64,000 nt of DNA, taken from positions 8,995,001-9,059,000 of the forward strand of contig NZ_CP109178.1 in assembly GCF_036248255.1 (NCBI RefSeq). The letters run 5' to 3'. The notes below the pieces were generated by a model. It worked only from the letters and a program-made list of their open reading frames with translations. It made no database searches and was not told the origin of the DNA. Shown in pieces: positions 18,025-27,904 of the stretch (positions are counted from its first letter, which is position 1; each line of letters opens with the position of its first letter). This stretch comes from Streptomyces sp. NBC_01717. GTDB lineage: Bacteria; Actinomycetota; Actinomycetes; Streptomycetales; Streptomycetaceae. The translations under genes and the position numbers were made by a program.

Positions 18025-18903
18025 CTACTGTTCGGACTGGTAGCGCCGCTCGAGTTCGGTGTGCTCGCCAAGACCGATCAGCGAGGTGAACTCCTCGAAC
18101 TGGATCAGGTTCGCGAGTGCGCCTCGCGTGTCGCCTGCAGTCGCGAGCACCTCGAGGTAGTCCCGCATTCCCTTGGCGGCCGCGAATGCTGTCCCCACCG
18201 GGAAAATCGCGAGGGCGTATCCCATGTCCTGGAGGACGCCGACACCGGGAGTCGGCGTCCGGCCGCCTTCGATCTGGTTGCTGAGAAGGGGGACGGTGCC
18301 GCGGAACGCCTCGCAGATCCGCCGCATCTCCTCCTCGCTCTCGGGGGATTCGATGAACAGCATGTCGGCGCCGGCTTCGTGGTAAGCGGCGCCCCGATCG
18401 ATCGCCTCGTCGAGTCCGTGTGCCGTCCGCGCGTCGGTGCGGGCAATGATGACGAAGTCGGGGTCCTGCCGCGCGTCGACCGCTGCCTTGATCTTCTGGA
18501 CCATTTCGTGGACGGGGACGACCTCGCGTCCCAGCATGTGCCCGCAGCGCTTCGGGAAGGTCTGGTCCTCGATGTGCATCGCCGCGGCGCCGGCCCGTTC
18601 GTAGGCGATGACCGCGCGGCGGACGTTGAGCGGGTTGCCGAAGCCGGTGTCGGCGTCGGCGATCAGCGGCAGGTCCACCACATCGGCCATGGCCGTGACT
18701 CGTTCCACCATCTGTGTGTGCGACAGATAACCCACGTCGGGCTGCCCCAGGATGCTGGCAGCCGTCTCGAATCCGCTGAGGTAGAACGCCTGGAAGCCGA
18801 GCTGCTCCACCAGCCGGGCCCCGGTTCCGTCATAGGTTCCAGGAGCCACCAGGATTTTCGGGTCGTTGAGCAGTTGCCGCAGGCGGGTCGTGTGTCTGGG
18901 CAT
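18025..18903 (-). CDS. Isocitrate lyase/PEP mutase family enzyme
   Basis: This 292-residue enzyme belongs to the superfamily that makes or breaks C-C or P-C bonds in 2-oxo and dicarboxylic acids (methylisocitrate lyase, carboxyphosphonoenolpyruvate mutase, oxaloacetate decarboxylase). The Mg-binding segment is LIADADTGFG, the flexible catalytic loop FPKRCGHMLG carries the acid Cys, and IARTDAR follows. KRCGH favours a lyase over a phosphonate mutase. The start at 18903 has AGGAGG; open sequence upstream is noncoding. No prp or phosphonate genes flank it, so the substrate is open. Confidence 0.9.
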   Translation of the reverse strand: MPRHTTRLRQLLNDPKILVAPGTYDGTGARLVEQLGFQAFYLSGFETAASILGQPDVGYLSHTQMVERVTAMADVVDLPLIADADTGFGNPLNVRRAVIAYERAGAAAMHIEDQTFPKRCGHMLGREVVPVHEMVQKIKAAVDARQDPDFVIIARTDARTAHGLDEAIDRGAAYHEAGADMLFIESPESEEEMRRICEAFRGTVPLLSNQIEGGRTPTPGVGVLQDMGYALAIFPVGTAFAAAKGMRDYLEVLATAGDTRGALANLIQFEEFTSLIGLGEHTELERRYQSEQ

Positions 18904-19381
18904 GGCCGTCCTCCTGCGCTGAATGGGGGTGGGCGCCGACCGCGGTCGCCGCGGCCCCGGCGCCGTAATGGCCCGTATGCCGTTCGTGCCCCTCGGGACG
19001 ACCACGACGTCCGACTGTCGACGGCACGGGTTATCCGTTGGTACTCCGGACTCCGGGATCCGCCGGCACCAGCACGGCCCTACCTCGGATAATAGGCACA
19101 AACAAGGACGAAGTGCCCTAGTGGATGCGGATGCGGCGGGGCATCCGCCGGTCCGACGCGCTCACCTCTTTCTCACGGCCTGGACCACCCGGGCCGCGCA
19201 CGGGTGAGCGGTCGCGCCCCAGGATCCGGATCCGGCGGTTGGCATGCGAGGAGCCGCACGCGATCGGTTCAGGTAGGAGGGGGCAGGCCCGAACCACGCT
19301 GGAACATGCTCGGGCGGCGCCGCAGCTGACCGGCACCGGCTTTGTTCACGTCGGGCGTTTCTGGCTCAAGTTCCGTGGGGC
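18904..19381. other. Intergenic region, no gene seen
   Basis: No domain-bearing frame. It must hold the promoter of the lyase gene on the minus strand, and it borders the transposase remnant at 19382. Confidence 0.4.
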
Positions 19382-19561
19382 GACTACCTGATCGGTGACC
19401 TCTGCTATTTCCACGACAAGTACCGCCGTCTCGTCCGGGCGCTCGGTGTGAAGCCTGTGATCGCCCGTCGCAAGAACTCCGGGCGGGCGTCGGTGCTGGC
19501 TACGGTCCGCCTCGTGCCGGTGGAGTTTCTGACTGAGCAGCACGGCAATCGCCTCCCATGA
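19382..19561 (+). pseudogene. IS5-type transposase remnant
   Basis: The 59 residues up to the stop include DKYRRLVRALGVKPVIARR followed by LATVRLVPVEFL. They match the segment of IS5/IS1182-like DDE transposases around DKxYDxDKYRRLL...IARR...WVVERTFAWL. The catalytic Asp and Glu neighbourhoods and both ends are missing or changed. It lies just upstream of an APH-like kinase gene. Confidence 0.6.
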
Positions 19562-19603
19562 AGGCTTTTGCACGTGCCGCCGTCCGGATGATGAGGTGGC
19601 ACG

Positions 19604-20557
19604 GTGACCAACCACGATGAGGTGGCGGCTGTCCGACCGTTGACCCTGGTTTGGGTGAGCCGGCACCTGGAGGTCGGCGAACGGATCGTCAGAACCGAGG
19701 CGCTGCACGGCGGCATCACTGCCGAAATGCGGAGGCTGACCATCGGCACGCGGGACGGAGGCACCCGTGACCTGGTGCTGCGGACCTTCGTCGACGTGGA
19801 GCCCGCCGAGGACTCGCTGAACAGGGAGGCCGGCGCCCTGACCCTGCTCCCGGGGACCGGCGTGCCGTCTCCTGGACTGGTCGCGGTTGATCCGACCGCC
19901 GCGCATTGCGAGTATCCGTCGCTCCTCATGACACATCTGGCGGGCCGGACGGTCCTGGACGATGAGGGATTGGAAACGCGCGTCGCTCTGCTGGCCCGTC
20001 AACTCGTAGCGATCCACGCGTTGCGACCCGCCGAGCGGCCTCGGGAGTATGTGGCGTTGACGACCGCCGACACCGTCGTGACTCCGCAGGGCGCCGACGC
20101 GGCGGCATGGGCCGCGGCGATCGACGTGATCCGCAAGCCCGCGCCGCCGTATGAAGGGCGATTCCTGCACCGGGACTTCCACCCCGGCAACGTGCTGTTC
20201 GACGTGCCGCCCTCAAGGCCGGCAGGAGCCCGCATCACCGGCGTCGTCGACTGGGCGGCTACCTCCTGGGGCCCGGCGGATCTCGATGTGGCGCACTGCT
20301 CCACCAATCTCGCGCTGCTGCACGGCCCGGCGTGGGGTCTGCGGTTCGCTGAGGCGTATGAGGAGGCCGGCGGGGTGCTGGCCACGGCCGCGAGCGAGCG
20401 GCTGTACTGGCGGGTGCGGGACGGGCTGGCGTTCTCGGAAGAAGTGCAGTCGGTGTCGCAGCCATGGCGGGAGGCAGGGAGGACAGAGCTGACGACGCGA
20501 GCCGTGGAGGAGCGGCTGGATGCCTATGTCACCGCCCTGATGGACGCGCTGGGCTGA
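19604..20557 (+). CDS. Aminoglycoside phosphotransferase (APH)-family kinase
   Basis: This 317-residue protein-kinase-like enzyme has the Brenner motif HRDFHPGNVLF near 187 (catalytic Asp, metal-binding Asn). The metal-binding Asp is in GVVDWAATSWGPADLDVAH near 213, an unusual WA variant of the DFG segment. It would transfer phosphate from ATP to a small molecule. Family members include antibiotic, choline and homoserine kinases, so a resistance role is not implied. The start is a GTG after GAGGTG. It is flanked by a transposase remnant, which hints at past rearrangement. Confidence 0.85.
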   Translation: MTNHDEVAAVRPLTLVWVSRHLEVGERIVRTEALHGGITAEMRRLTIGTRDGGTRDLVLRTFVDVEPAEDSLNREAGALTLLPGTGVPSPGLVAVDPTAAHCEYPSLLMTHLAGRTVLDDEGLETRVALLARQLVAIHALRPAERPREYVALTTADTVVTPQGADAAAWAAAIDVIRKPAPPYEGRFLHRDFHPGNVLFDVPPSRPAGARITGVVDWAATSWGPADLDVAHCSTNLALLHGPAWGLRFAEAYEEAGGVLATAASERLYWRVRDGLAFSEEVQSVSQPWREAGRTELTTRAVEERLDAYVTALMDALG

Positions 20558-20974
20558 GCCAAGGCGATCCGGGGCGCGGCGCCGGCCTCATCGGCCACCG
20601 CTCAACCAAGTGGGGAATCGAGCAGACCCTGGGGAATTTTCGGGGATCCCCATCAACAGCCTCCCTTGACTTGGTGCAGAGAAGGCGCAAGCAACGCCAC
20701 GCCGACACCGTGGAGGCCCCCCGGGGTTCCATCCGTACGCTTGTGGGACCGCCGGAGAGCGCGCGGCTCAACTGGCTTGTGGCACGCGGTCGCTCGCCGC
20801 TCGGTGCGGGCACGGGGCGGCTTCACCCAGGCGCAGCCGCCCATGCCGGCCCTGGTCCCGCGCAGCTACGGCCAGGTGGCGTAAAGCGCGCCGCAACTGC
20901 TCTGGTCGTCGTTTCCGCCCCCGAGGCATCTCGTTGATCTGCGGGAAGATTCTTACGATCAAGGAGATCAGCAA
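20558..20974. other. Intergenic region, no gene seen
   Basis: No supported frame. An inverted repeat pair ACCAAGT (near 20606) and ACTTGGT (near 20669) flanks about 55 bases and could be a remnant element end. The promoter of the small secreted protein lies at the right end. Confidence 0.35.
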
Positions 20975-21415
20975 GTGCGAGGAAGTCTTGTCGCCGCCGC
21001 CGGTGTCGTGGCTATCGGCGGCGCTCTTCTGACAGCAGCCACGGGTCCGGTCGGTGCCGCTGATGTTCAAGCAGTGTCCGCCGCCCCGACCGGGACGGTA
21101 TCCACGGACGGGACTGTCACCCTCTCCGGCACCTATCGCTGCTCGCCGTTGTCGGATCCCGGGCCGGTCTTCGTGTCTTCCACGGTGGGGGCCGGCGAGA
21201 GGCGGCACGGCATCGGCGGCACGGCAGCAACATGCGACGGCGTCGAACGCACGTGGGTGAACCAGGACAAGCCCGTGCACGGAGCCCTGATGGCACCGGG
21301 GCCGGCCGAGGTGGAAGCGACCCTTGTGCACCTGGACACGAGAAGCGGCCTGCCCATCCCAAGCATCATCGCGACCGACCGACACGAGATCGAGCTACGC
21401 CCAGCGAAGGGCTGA
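20975..21415 (+). CDS. Secreted DUF6299-like protein
   Basis: This is a 146-residue exported protein. The N-terminus MRGSLVAAAGVVAIGGALLT ends in VGAADVQA, a Sec signal peptide cut near residue 28. The mature part resembles the DUF6299 family of streptomycetes (TVTLSGTYRCSP, VFVSSTV, RHGIGGT, CDG, TWVNQDKPV). It is probably a beta-sandwich with two cysteines that may form a disulfide. The start is a GTG after a strong AAGGAG. The function of the family is unknown. Confidence 0.8.
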   Translation: MRGSLVAAAGVVAIGGALLTAATGPVGAADVQAVSAAPTGTVSTDGTVTLSGTYRCSPLSDPGPVFVSSTVGAGERRHGIGGTAATCDGVERTWVNQDKPVHGALMAPGPAEVEATLVHLDTRSGLPIPSIIATDRHEIELRPAKG

Positions 21416-22128
21416 CGGGCCCGGCCGATCGAGCGCTACGGGAAGGGGCTGCGGGAGGACGCACAGATCGCAGCCGGCGCAGAGGCCGAGACGCCGCCCG
21501 CGCTCCGTCATCGGCTGACCCGGGGACGCGCGGCCGGAACCTTGGGCGCCGGGGCGGCGGGAGCCTCAGGGGTGGATTGCTTCACGCTGGGTGCCTTCGC
21601 TATCGGCGCACGACGGGCATGCCCGGCGGATCGCCACCGTCTGCCGCCTCGGCCTGGCCGAGGCGGCTGCGCTCACCCTGGCCGACGGACCGTTTCCCGG
21701 CGGCCGGAGCTACCGCCGGGTAGCCATTGCCCCCGCACCTTCCTGCACGCTCCCAGCCCCGCCCACCTGGCGCCCGGGCTGGCGCTACACGCTGGCTCCC
21801 GACTGGCCCGCCTCAATCCGGTGAACCTATTCGGGGAGGGCGCCTAGCGGCGTGTGTCACCGTGAGGCTCCGTCCGGGCGGGCGGGGAGCGGCCCCCGTA
21901 CGCTCCCCGGGCGGGGAGCGGCCCCCGTACGCTCCCCGCCGTAGACTTGTTAGGGAGCTTGAGCCTGTCAGGCGTCCAGTTCAGGTGTACCCCGCGAGAT
22001 TGATCCCGTCGAGGGTGGCGGGATCGGAGTTTCCCACGGCTCCGGCCATCGCGGGCTCTCTCCAATGAGCGGAAGCCTCTGCCTCGCTCTGTGAGCGGTG
22101 GAATCCCCTCAGGAAGGACGTGGGCCAG
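21416..22128. other. Long intergenic region with tandem hairpins
   Basis: I see no assignable gene. A frame at 21591-21824 (with RIATVCRLGLAEAAALTLAD) looks protein-like but has no ribosome site or recognised family, and may be a fragment. The main structural feature is the duplicated hairpin at 21880-21937. Confidence 0.4.
21880..21937. repeat. Tandem duplicate of a 29-base hairpin
   Basis: A 29-base unit is repeated exactly twice in tandem (21880-21908 and 21909-21937). Each unit contains the perfect 8-base inverted repeat GGGGAGCG...CGCTCCCC around a 9-base loop, giving two consecutive strong hairpins. They could be a duplicated terminator or protein-binding site. Confidence 0.8.
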
Positions 22129-22452
22129 ATGAGCCACCCTGTGAGCCAGGTGCCCATCAGTGACATCACAGTGGCCGTCACTGATGTGCGCTGGATTTTT
22201 CCCGTCGGCATAGCAGTGGTCGTAGTCGTCGTTCTGCTTGGCCTCCTCTGGTGGGACGCGCGCCGTCGGTCTCGAGCACGACAGCAGGGATCACGGGCCG
22301 AGCGTTCCGCCCGAAGCCAGCGGACTTTGAGGGATGCAGATGATTTCGGGGAAGGTCTCAGCCCATATGAGATCAACCGGCCCTCTTCGCCAAGGGACGC
22401 ACACAAGGATGACAACAGTGGGGCTTTTGGCAGTGGAGGACCCGGCGGCTGA
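22129..22452 (+). CDS. Small single-pass membrane protein (DUF6479-like)
   Basis: This is a 107-residue protein with one membrane helix (about 21-42: WIFPVGIAVVVVVVLLGLLW), a basic stop-transfer segment (DARRRSRARQQ) and a polar cytoplasmic tail ending in GAFGSGGPGG. The layout and the SPYEI and SGAFGSGG segments resemble the DUF6479 family of streptomycetes, whose function is unknown. A GGAAGG ribosome site precedes the ATG; a GTG 9 bases upstream is too close to it. Confidence 0.72.
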   Translation: MSHPVSQVPISDITVAVTDVRWIFPVGIAVVVVVVLLGLLWWDARRRSRARQQGSRAERSARSQRTLRDADDFGEGLSPYEINRPSSPRDAHKDDNSGAFGSGGPGG

Positions 22453-24157
22453 CGGGGCGGCGGCATCGGCGGCACTTGCTGAGATCATCGCGCCGTCAAG
22501 ATCTACTTTCGACACACGTCTTGGCTGTATCGACCTGTAGCTGAGCTGCTCGGCCAGTCCGACGCTGATGCCACCGGGGCCGCGGACATAGCAGGGTCGA
22601 TAGCTGTCCACAGCAGCGATTCGCCCACGCCGCCGCTGGCCCGCCCGAGCACAGGGTCGAGAGCCTGGGCCATCCCAGCAATACTTCAACGACGCACGCG
22701 CCGCCCCCTCCCCGTCTGCGCCACCTGGCCTGCCGCTGCGGTGCTCCCCGACTACGAACATCTCGACGTCGTCGCCTCTCGGGCCGAGAACCTGCACCGG
22801 ACCCCCTGCCCGGCGCACCGGACCCCAAGGAGACGGTTGGCCGGCCCGGTCCCTCGACCATCCGGGACCCCCTCCGGACCGCCGCCCTCCTCACCCTCGT
22901 CGCGCAGACCCTCGATGGGCCCTGGCGCAGGACACCGCCGAGCAGCACGCTCCGCACAGCTCGCCCGCGAAGAAGACTGCGATCAGCGACAGCACTTGCT
23001 GTCGCCGCGGAGCCGTCGGCCCACCCGCGCTGTTCCACATCCGGCCAGCCACCATGGCCGGATCGACCTTGCCCGCATACCCCCGCTCCTTCTGAGCGTG
23101 GGCCACCTCGCTGCACGGACTCGACAGACCCGCTCTCCTGCTGCGCCGCGACGCCGTGATCCGCCTAGTGCAGATGGTCCGAGGCGGATCCCGCGCCGAA
23201 TCGGCCCGCTACCTCGGCATCACACCCGGGGCCCGGACAGGGAGGCACGCGTCAGGTCGATCAGTTCGTCTCGAGCAACCGGGACGATGAACACCGGGAA
23301 CGAGAAGGTGCTTTGAGGTCGACGGCCGGAATTAACCCACCGCTCACGGGTCCGCCCAGGGTGGCAGATCGGATCTTTCACCTACCGGCGTAGGGAAGTT
23401 GGGGTGTGACAGGTCCATCCTTGGCGGCGCGACGCTTGGTGCGCTGCCTGGCCCATCGTGCGAAGAAGGGCCGATCGATCTGATCGATATGAACGATTGG
23501 ACGATCCCCTTGATTGTTCGGCGTCAAACAAGCACTATCGCTTTCGGAGCCGGACGCTCCACAGCAGATTCACGGCAGGTGTCGGGTCCGAGTCGGAGGT
23601 GCACTCACCGTTGAGGGCCGCGCCACCCTCGTTCGGGTTCGTCCGACCGACAGCCGGAGACCGAACTCATCAGCCATGGCGGCCAATTGTCGGCTGGTGA
23701 TGGATGTCGCGTAGATCGGCGGAGGGAGGATGTACCACTACTGCCTGTACCAGGTCGTCGTCGGCGATGGCCGCCGCCCGGCTCGTGCACCGCTGCTGGA
23801 CGTTCAGCAGAGGCCGGTGTCCCGGCCGTGCGATGGATGGCCGCAGGCTCATCGTGCTTGGTCGGGTGGCGGGGGAGGAGGAGGCCACCTCGCAGCCGCG
23901 GCGCGACGTCCATGGCGCCATCATCCAGAGCCTGGAGCGCGACTGGCCGCTGCATTTGGGGACTGTCCGGTGCTGTTGCGCGGCGGGTTGATCCCCATAC
24001 TTTCCTGGCCAGTTGCGCGGGCCATCGGATAGTGACCTTCGATTCTCCGGCTGTACGGCCAGATGTCACACAAGAACCTCCGTCCGGTACCCGGGGGCCG
24101 CTGTCCTTGGGGTGCCCTCAGCTGCCCGCCACCTTCACCCGCAGAGGTCGTCACGCC
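22453..24157. other. 1.7 kb eroded region before phospholipase C
   Basis: Many overlapping open frames exist, but none has a family signature with consistent codon bias, apart from a TniQ-like stretch at 23098-23289. The sequence 23490-23540 is unusually AT-rich for this genome (GATCGATATGAACG and nearby), which may mark foreign or promoter DNA. The promoter of the phospholipase C gene should lie near the right end. Confidence 0.4.
23098..23289 (+). pseudogene. Possible remnant of a TniQ-like DNA-binding protein
   Basis: The frame between two stops reads WATSLHGLDRPALLLRRDAV, IRLVQMVRGGSRAESARYLG. The second part resembles the helix-turn-helix end of TniQ-like proteins (RLVQMxxGGS...AARYLGI). 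There is no start and the rest of the family is absent. The assignment rests on one short motif. Confidence 0.3.
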
Positions 24158-26218
24158 ATGACAGAGGTCAACCGCCGCAGGTTCCTGCAGATAGCCGGCG
24201 GCACTGCCGCAGCGACGATGCTGAACGAGAGCATTGCGCGAGCCGCCGCCGTTCAGGCCCAGGTCAGCACCGGCACGATCCAGGACATCGAACACATCGT
24301 CGTCCTCATGCAGGAGAACCGGTCCTTCGACCAGTACTTCGGGGCGATGAAGGGTGTGCGGGGCTTCGGCGACCCGCGGCCGGTTCTCCAGGACAACGGC
24401 AAGTCTGTCTTTTATCAGTCCAACGGGACGAAGGACATCCTCCCCTTCAACCCGCAGGTCAACGACCTGGGTCTGCAGTTCGTCGAGGGCCTCAACCACG
24501 ACTGGGCCGGCGGCCACCAGGCGTACAACAACGGCAAGTACGACAAGTGGGTGCCGGCCAAGACCGCCACGACCATGTCGTACATGACGCGGAACAACAT
24601 CCCGTTCCACTACGCCCTCGCCGACGCCTTCACCGTGTGCGACGCCTACCACTGCTCCCTCATCGGTGCCACGGACCCGAACCGCTACTACATGTGGACC
24701 GGCTACACCGGCAACGACGGCACCGGCGGCGGCCCGGTCCTGGGCAACCAGGAGGCCGGGTACGGGTGGAAGACGTACCCCGAGCGTCTGGAGGCCGCCG
24801 GAGTCTCGTGGAAGGTCTACCAGGACATCGGCGACGGCCTGAACGCCGCCGGCTCCTGGGGCTGGATCAGCGATGCCTTCCGCGGCAACTACGGCGACAA
24901 CTCGCTGCTCTACTTCAACAACTACCGCAACGCCCAGCCCGGCAGCCCCCTGTACGAGAAGGCCCGCACCGGCACCGACGTCAAGGCGGGCGACGGCTAC
25001 TTCGACCGCCTGCGCGCCGACGTGGCGAACGGCAAGCTGCCCCAGGTCTCGTGGATCGCCGCCCCGGAGGCCTTCAGCGAGCACCCGAACTGGCCCGTGA
25101 ACTTCGGCGCTTGGTATATCTCACAGGTCCTGGACGCGCTGACCGCGAACCCGGCGGTATGGGCGAAGACGGCGCTGTTCATCACCTACGACGAGAACGA
25201 CGGCTTCTTCGACCACGTGGTTCCGCCGTACCCGCCCACCTCCGCCGCGTGGGGCCTGTCCACGGCGGACGTCTCGAAGGACCTGTACACCGGTGGCGGC
25301 GGCTACGCGGCCGGACCGTACGGCCTCGGCCCACGCGTCCCGATGATCGTGGTCTCCCCGTGGAGCAAGGGCGGCTACGTCTGCTCCGAGACCTTCGACC
25401 ACACCTCGGTGATCCGCTTCATGGAGAAGCGTTTCGGTGTGCAGGAGCCCAACATCTCCCCCTGGCGCCGCGCGGTCTGCGGCGACCTGACCTCGGCGTT
25501 CGACTTCAGTCGGGCGGACGCCTCCCCGGCCGCCCTCCCGTCGACGGCCGGCTACATACCGCCGGACCACAACACCCACCCGTCCTACCACCCGGTGCCG
25601 CCGTCCACGGGCACCCTGCCGAAGCAGGAGACCGGCTCCAAGCCGACCCGAGCCCTCGGCTACAGCCCGTACGTGGACGGCAAGGCCACTTTCTCCACGG
25701 GCCAGTTCACCTTGTCCTTCTCCAGCGGATCCGCTCTCGGCGCCCACTTCCACAGCACCTCGGGCAACCGCACGGATGGCCCCTGGCCCTACACGGTCGA
25801 GGCGGGCAAGACCCTCTCGGACACGTGGAGCACCAGCAGCTCCACCGGCAACCAGATCAACCTCACGGTGTGGGGCCCGAACGGCTTCCTGCGCGCCTGG
25901 AAGGGTCCGGCGAAGACGGCCGGCCCCGAGGTCACGGCCCGTCACGTCGCCTCCACCGGCAACTTGGCCCTCACCTTGACCAACCCCGGCGCCGCCGCGG
26001 TCAATCTCACCGTGACCAACGCCTACGGCGGCACGGCCCAGACCCTCAAGGTCAACCCCGGCGCCACCGTCTCCCACACGGTGAGCTCGGCCACCACGAG
26101 CCGCTGGTACGACGTCAAGGTCGTCTCCGACGCGGACAGCACCTTCCTGCGCCGCTTCGCCGGCCATGTGGAGACGGGCGCCCCGGGCGTCTCCGACCCT
26201 GCGATCAAGACCGTCTGA
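24158..26218 (+). CDS. Tat-exported phosphocholine-type phospholipase C
   Basis: This is a 686-residue secreted phosphoesterase. The N-terminus NRRRFLQIAGGTAA is a twin-arginine signal. The catalytic domain (about 45-440) has the family motifs HIVVLMQENRSFDQYFG, NHDW, and YDENDGFFDHVVPP, which hold the metal ligands and nucleophile. Two C-terminal beta domains (about 490-580 and 590-670) are the DUF756 repeats typical of non-hemolytic phospholipase C (PlcN). The enzyme would cleave phosphatidylcholine-like lipids outside the cell, supplying choline phosphate or diacylglycerol. The ATG follows GAGG at 11 bases. Confidence 0.93.
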   Translation: MTEVNRRRFLQIAGGTAAATMLNESIARAAAVQAQVSTGTIQDIEHIVVLMQENRSFDQYFGAMKGVRGFGDPRPVLQDNGKSVFYQSNGTKDILPFNPQVNDLGLQFVEGLNHDWAGGHQAYNNGKYDKWVPAKTATTMSYMTRNNIPFHYALADAFTVCDAYHCSLIGATDPNRYYMWTGYTGNDGTGGGPVLGNQEAGYGWKTYPERLEAAGVSWKVYQDIGDGLNAAGSWGWISDAFRGNYGDNSLLYFNNYRNAQPGSPLYEKARTGTDVKAGDGYFDRLRADVANGKLPQVSWIAAPEAFSEHPNWPVNFGAWYISQVLDALTANPAVWAKTALFITYDENDGFFDHVVPPYPPTSAAWGLSTADVSKDLYTGGGGYAAGPYGLGPRVPMIVVSPWSKGGYVCSETFDHTSVIRFMEKRFGVQEPNISPWRRAVCGDLTSAFDFSRADASPAALPSTAGYIPPDHNTHPSYHPVPPSTGTLPKQETGSKPTRALGYSPYVDGKATFSTGQFTLSFSSGSALGAHFHSTSGNRTDGPWPYTVEAGKTLSDTWSTSSSTGNQINLTVWGPNGFLRAWKGPAKTAGPEVTARHVASTGNLALTLTNPGAAAVNLTVTNAYGGTAQTLKVNPGATVSHTVSSATTSRWYDVKVVSDADSTFLRRFAGHVETGAPGVSDPAIKTV

Positions 26219-26545
26219 GCCGGTCCTCCGGGGTATGCAGCCCCCGTCGGCGGCCGCCTGCCAGCAGCACGCCGGACGCCGACGGGGGTCCGCCGGGAAT
26301 CACCTCCAGAGCTTCGGTAGGCACTCGTCGGTCGGGGCGTGGCCTGACGGGGCGCCGATGCGCATCGAATCCCCCTGCAGCTCCCCGTCGGAAACCCTCG
26401 AGGACGACGACCTGGTCGCCGGCCTGGCGGTGCCGGTTTCCTTCTGGGCCTGACTCGTCGGCGGAGCAAGGACGTTACACAGAACGGGATTTGGCCCAAG
26501 CATTGACATGCTCAGGACTCGCCGCCACTCTGATGCCAGCTCGGA

Positions 26546-26561
26546 ATGCAACCGGTTGCAT
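26546..26561. promoter_or_regulatory. Perfect LacI-type operator, distal
   Basis: ATGCAACCGGTTGCAT is a perfect 16-base palindrome with the central CG typical of LacI/GalR-family operators. It lies 330 bases upstream of the LacI-type gene start and 199 bases, centre to centre, from a second copy. Confidence 0.75.
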
Positions 26562-26745
26562 CCCAGTGTCTGAGGGTCGCATGCCGGAGGGGCGAGGTAT
26601 CCCCAAGCTTCGTACACCCCATCGACCCCCGGCCGAAAGGATTTCCGGTGCTACATGGCACAGAACACGGCTGACGCCAAGGCGTCCGCGGAAGCAGGTG
26701 TGGAGTCGGAACGGTCAACTCCGCCCCTTGTTCGCTACCCATTTG

Positions 26746-26759
26746 TGCAACCGGTTGTA
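26746..26759. promoter_or_regulatory. LacI-type operator, proximal
   Basis: TGCAACCGGTTGTA repeats the distal operator with one mismatch; its core CAACCGGTTG is a perfect palindrome. It lies about 115 bases upstream of the LacI-type start, so autoregulation, possibly by looping with the distal site, is likely. Confidence 0.72.
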
Positions 26760-26875
26760 GGAAGAAGGGTGGCACCGTCGGTGCGGGCTAGTGTGTATGC
26801 CTGACGAAGAGTCGGGGTCGCCGGGATCGGGCAGAGGTCGGCCGACAGTGCTTACGGCGGGCAAGGGAAGCAACC

Positions 26876-27871
26876 GTGGTCATGACCATCCGTGACGTCG
26901 CCCAGGCTGCCGAGGTTCACGTCTCGACCGTCTCCCGGGCCTTTTCCGCTCCACATCTGGTGAAGCGGGAAACCCGCGAGCGGGTGCTCGCCATCGCCGC
27001 GGAACTGGGCTACCGGCCCAACGAGACCGCACGCGCCCTGACCACGGGCCGCACACGGAATCTGGGACTGATCGTCTCCGATATCGCCAACCCCTTCTTC
27101 CCACCGCTCATCAAGGCCGCTCAGGCCTACGCGCGGGTCCGCGGGTACCAGGTCTTCGTCGCCGACACCGACGAGGACGCGGCCGTCGAGGAGGAATTGA
27201 TCCAGACCCTGGCCCGCCAGGTGGACGGTGTGATCCTGGTCAGCCCCCGGCTGGCCAACGACGTCATCGGCCGTCTGGGCGGAGAGCTGCCTTTCGTCCT
27301 GGTCAACCGCTCCGTGTCGGGGCTCTCGGCCGTACTCATGGACGTGGCGAACGGTGCGGCCCTCGCGGTGGATCACCTCGCCGGACTGGGTCACGAGCAT
27401 CTGGCCCTGGTCGGTGGTCCCCGCGGCTCGTGGACCAGTGCGCAGATGCGACGGGCTGCCGGGAAGGCCGCCGCCGACCAGGGGGTCCGGCTGGACGTCC
27501 TCGGCCCCAATCCGCCGACGGAACACGGCGGCATCGCGGCAACGCCCGCCGTCCTGGGGATGGGCGCCACCGGGGTGATCGCCTACAACGACCTGGTCGC
27601 CATAGGGCTCATCGAAGGGCTCGACGACCGGAACGTACACGTGCCGCGGGACATCAGTGTGATCGGCGTGGACGACACCGTCGCGGGCAGGCTGAACCGC
27701 CCCCGGCTCACCACCGTCGCCATGCCCACCGCCGCGGCGGGGCGCACGGCGGTCGATCTGCTGATCCAGGCTCTGGAGACGCCCGGCGAGCCGGCCACGG
27801 CCCAGACCGTGCTGGCGACCTCCCTGGTCATCAGGGACTCCACCGCCGCCCCGGAGCAACCGGCCGGCTGA
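26876..27871 (+). CDS. LacI-family transcriptional regulator
   Basis: This is a 331-residue repressor with an N-terminal LacI helix-turn-helix (about 4-50: TIRDVAQAAEVHVSTVSRAF), a hinge helix (NETARALTTGRT) and a periplasmic-binding-type sugar domain (about 60-330). The start is the GTG at 26876 after AAGGGAAG; the ATG at 26882 is an alternative. Two operators with CAACCGGTTG precede it. The pectate lyase gene follows 238 bases downstream on the same strand, so pectin-derived sugars are plausible inducers. I did not find the same operator directly before the lyase. Confidence 0.93.
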   Translation: MVMTIRDVAQAAEVHVSTVSRAFSAPHLVKRETRERVLAIAAELGYRPNETARALTTGRTRNLGLIVSDIANPFFPPLIKAAQAYARVRGYQVFVADTDEDAAVEEELIQTLARQVDGVILVSPRLANDVIGRLGGELPFVLVNRSVSGLSAVLMDVANGAALAVDHLAGLGHEHLALVGGPRGSWTSAQMRRAAGKAAADQGVRLDVLGPNPPTEHGGIAATPAVLGMGATGVIAYNDLVAIGLIEGLDDRNVHVPRDISVIGVDDTVAGRLNRPRLTTVAMPTAAAGRTAVDLLIQALETPGEPATAQTVLATSLVIRDSTAAPEQPAG

Positions 27872-27904
27872 TCGTTCGTCTCAACTTCTTGACGGGTCAA
27901 AGCG

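Larger units (their letters stand above)
26219..26875. other. Intergenic region upstream of the LacI gene
   Basis: No gene is supported. The stretch contains two LacI-type palindromes, at 26546-26561 and 26746-26759, and must include the LacI promoter. Confidence 0.5.

Noticed and set aside
21591..21824. Frame with a RIATVCRLGLAEAAALTLAD segment
   Set aside because: Possibly a gene fragment, but there is no ribosome site, no recognised family and no clear limits.
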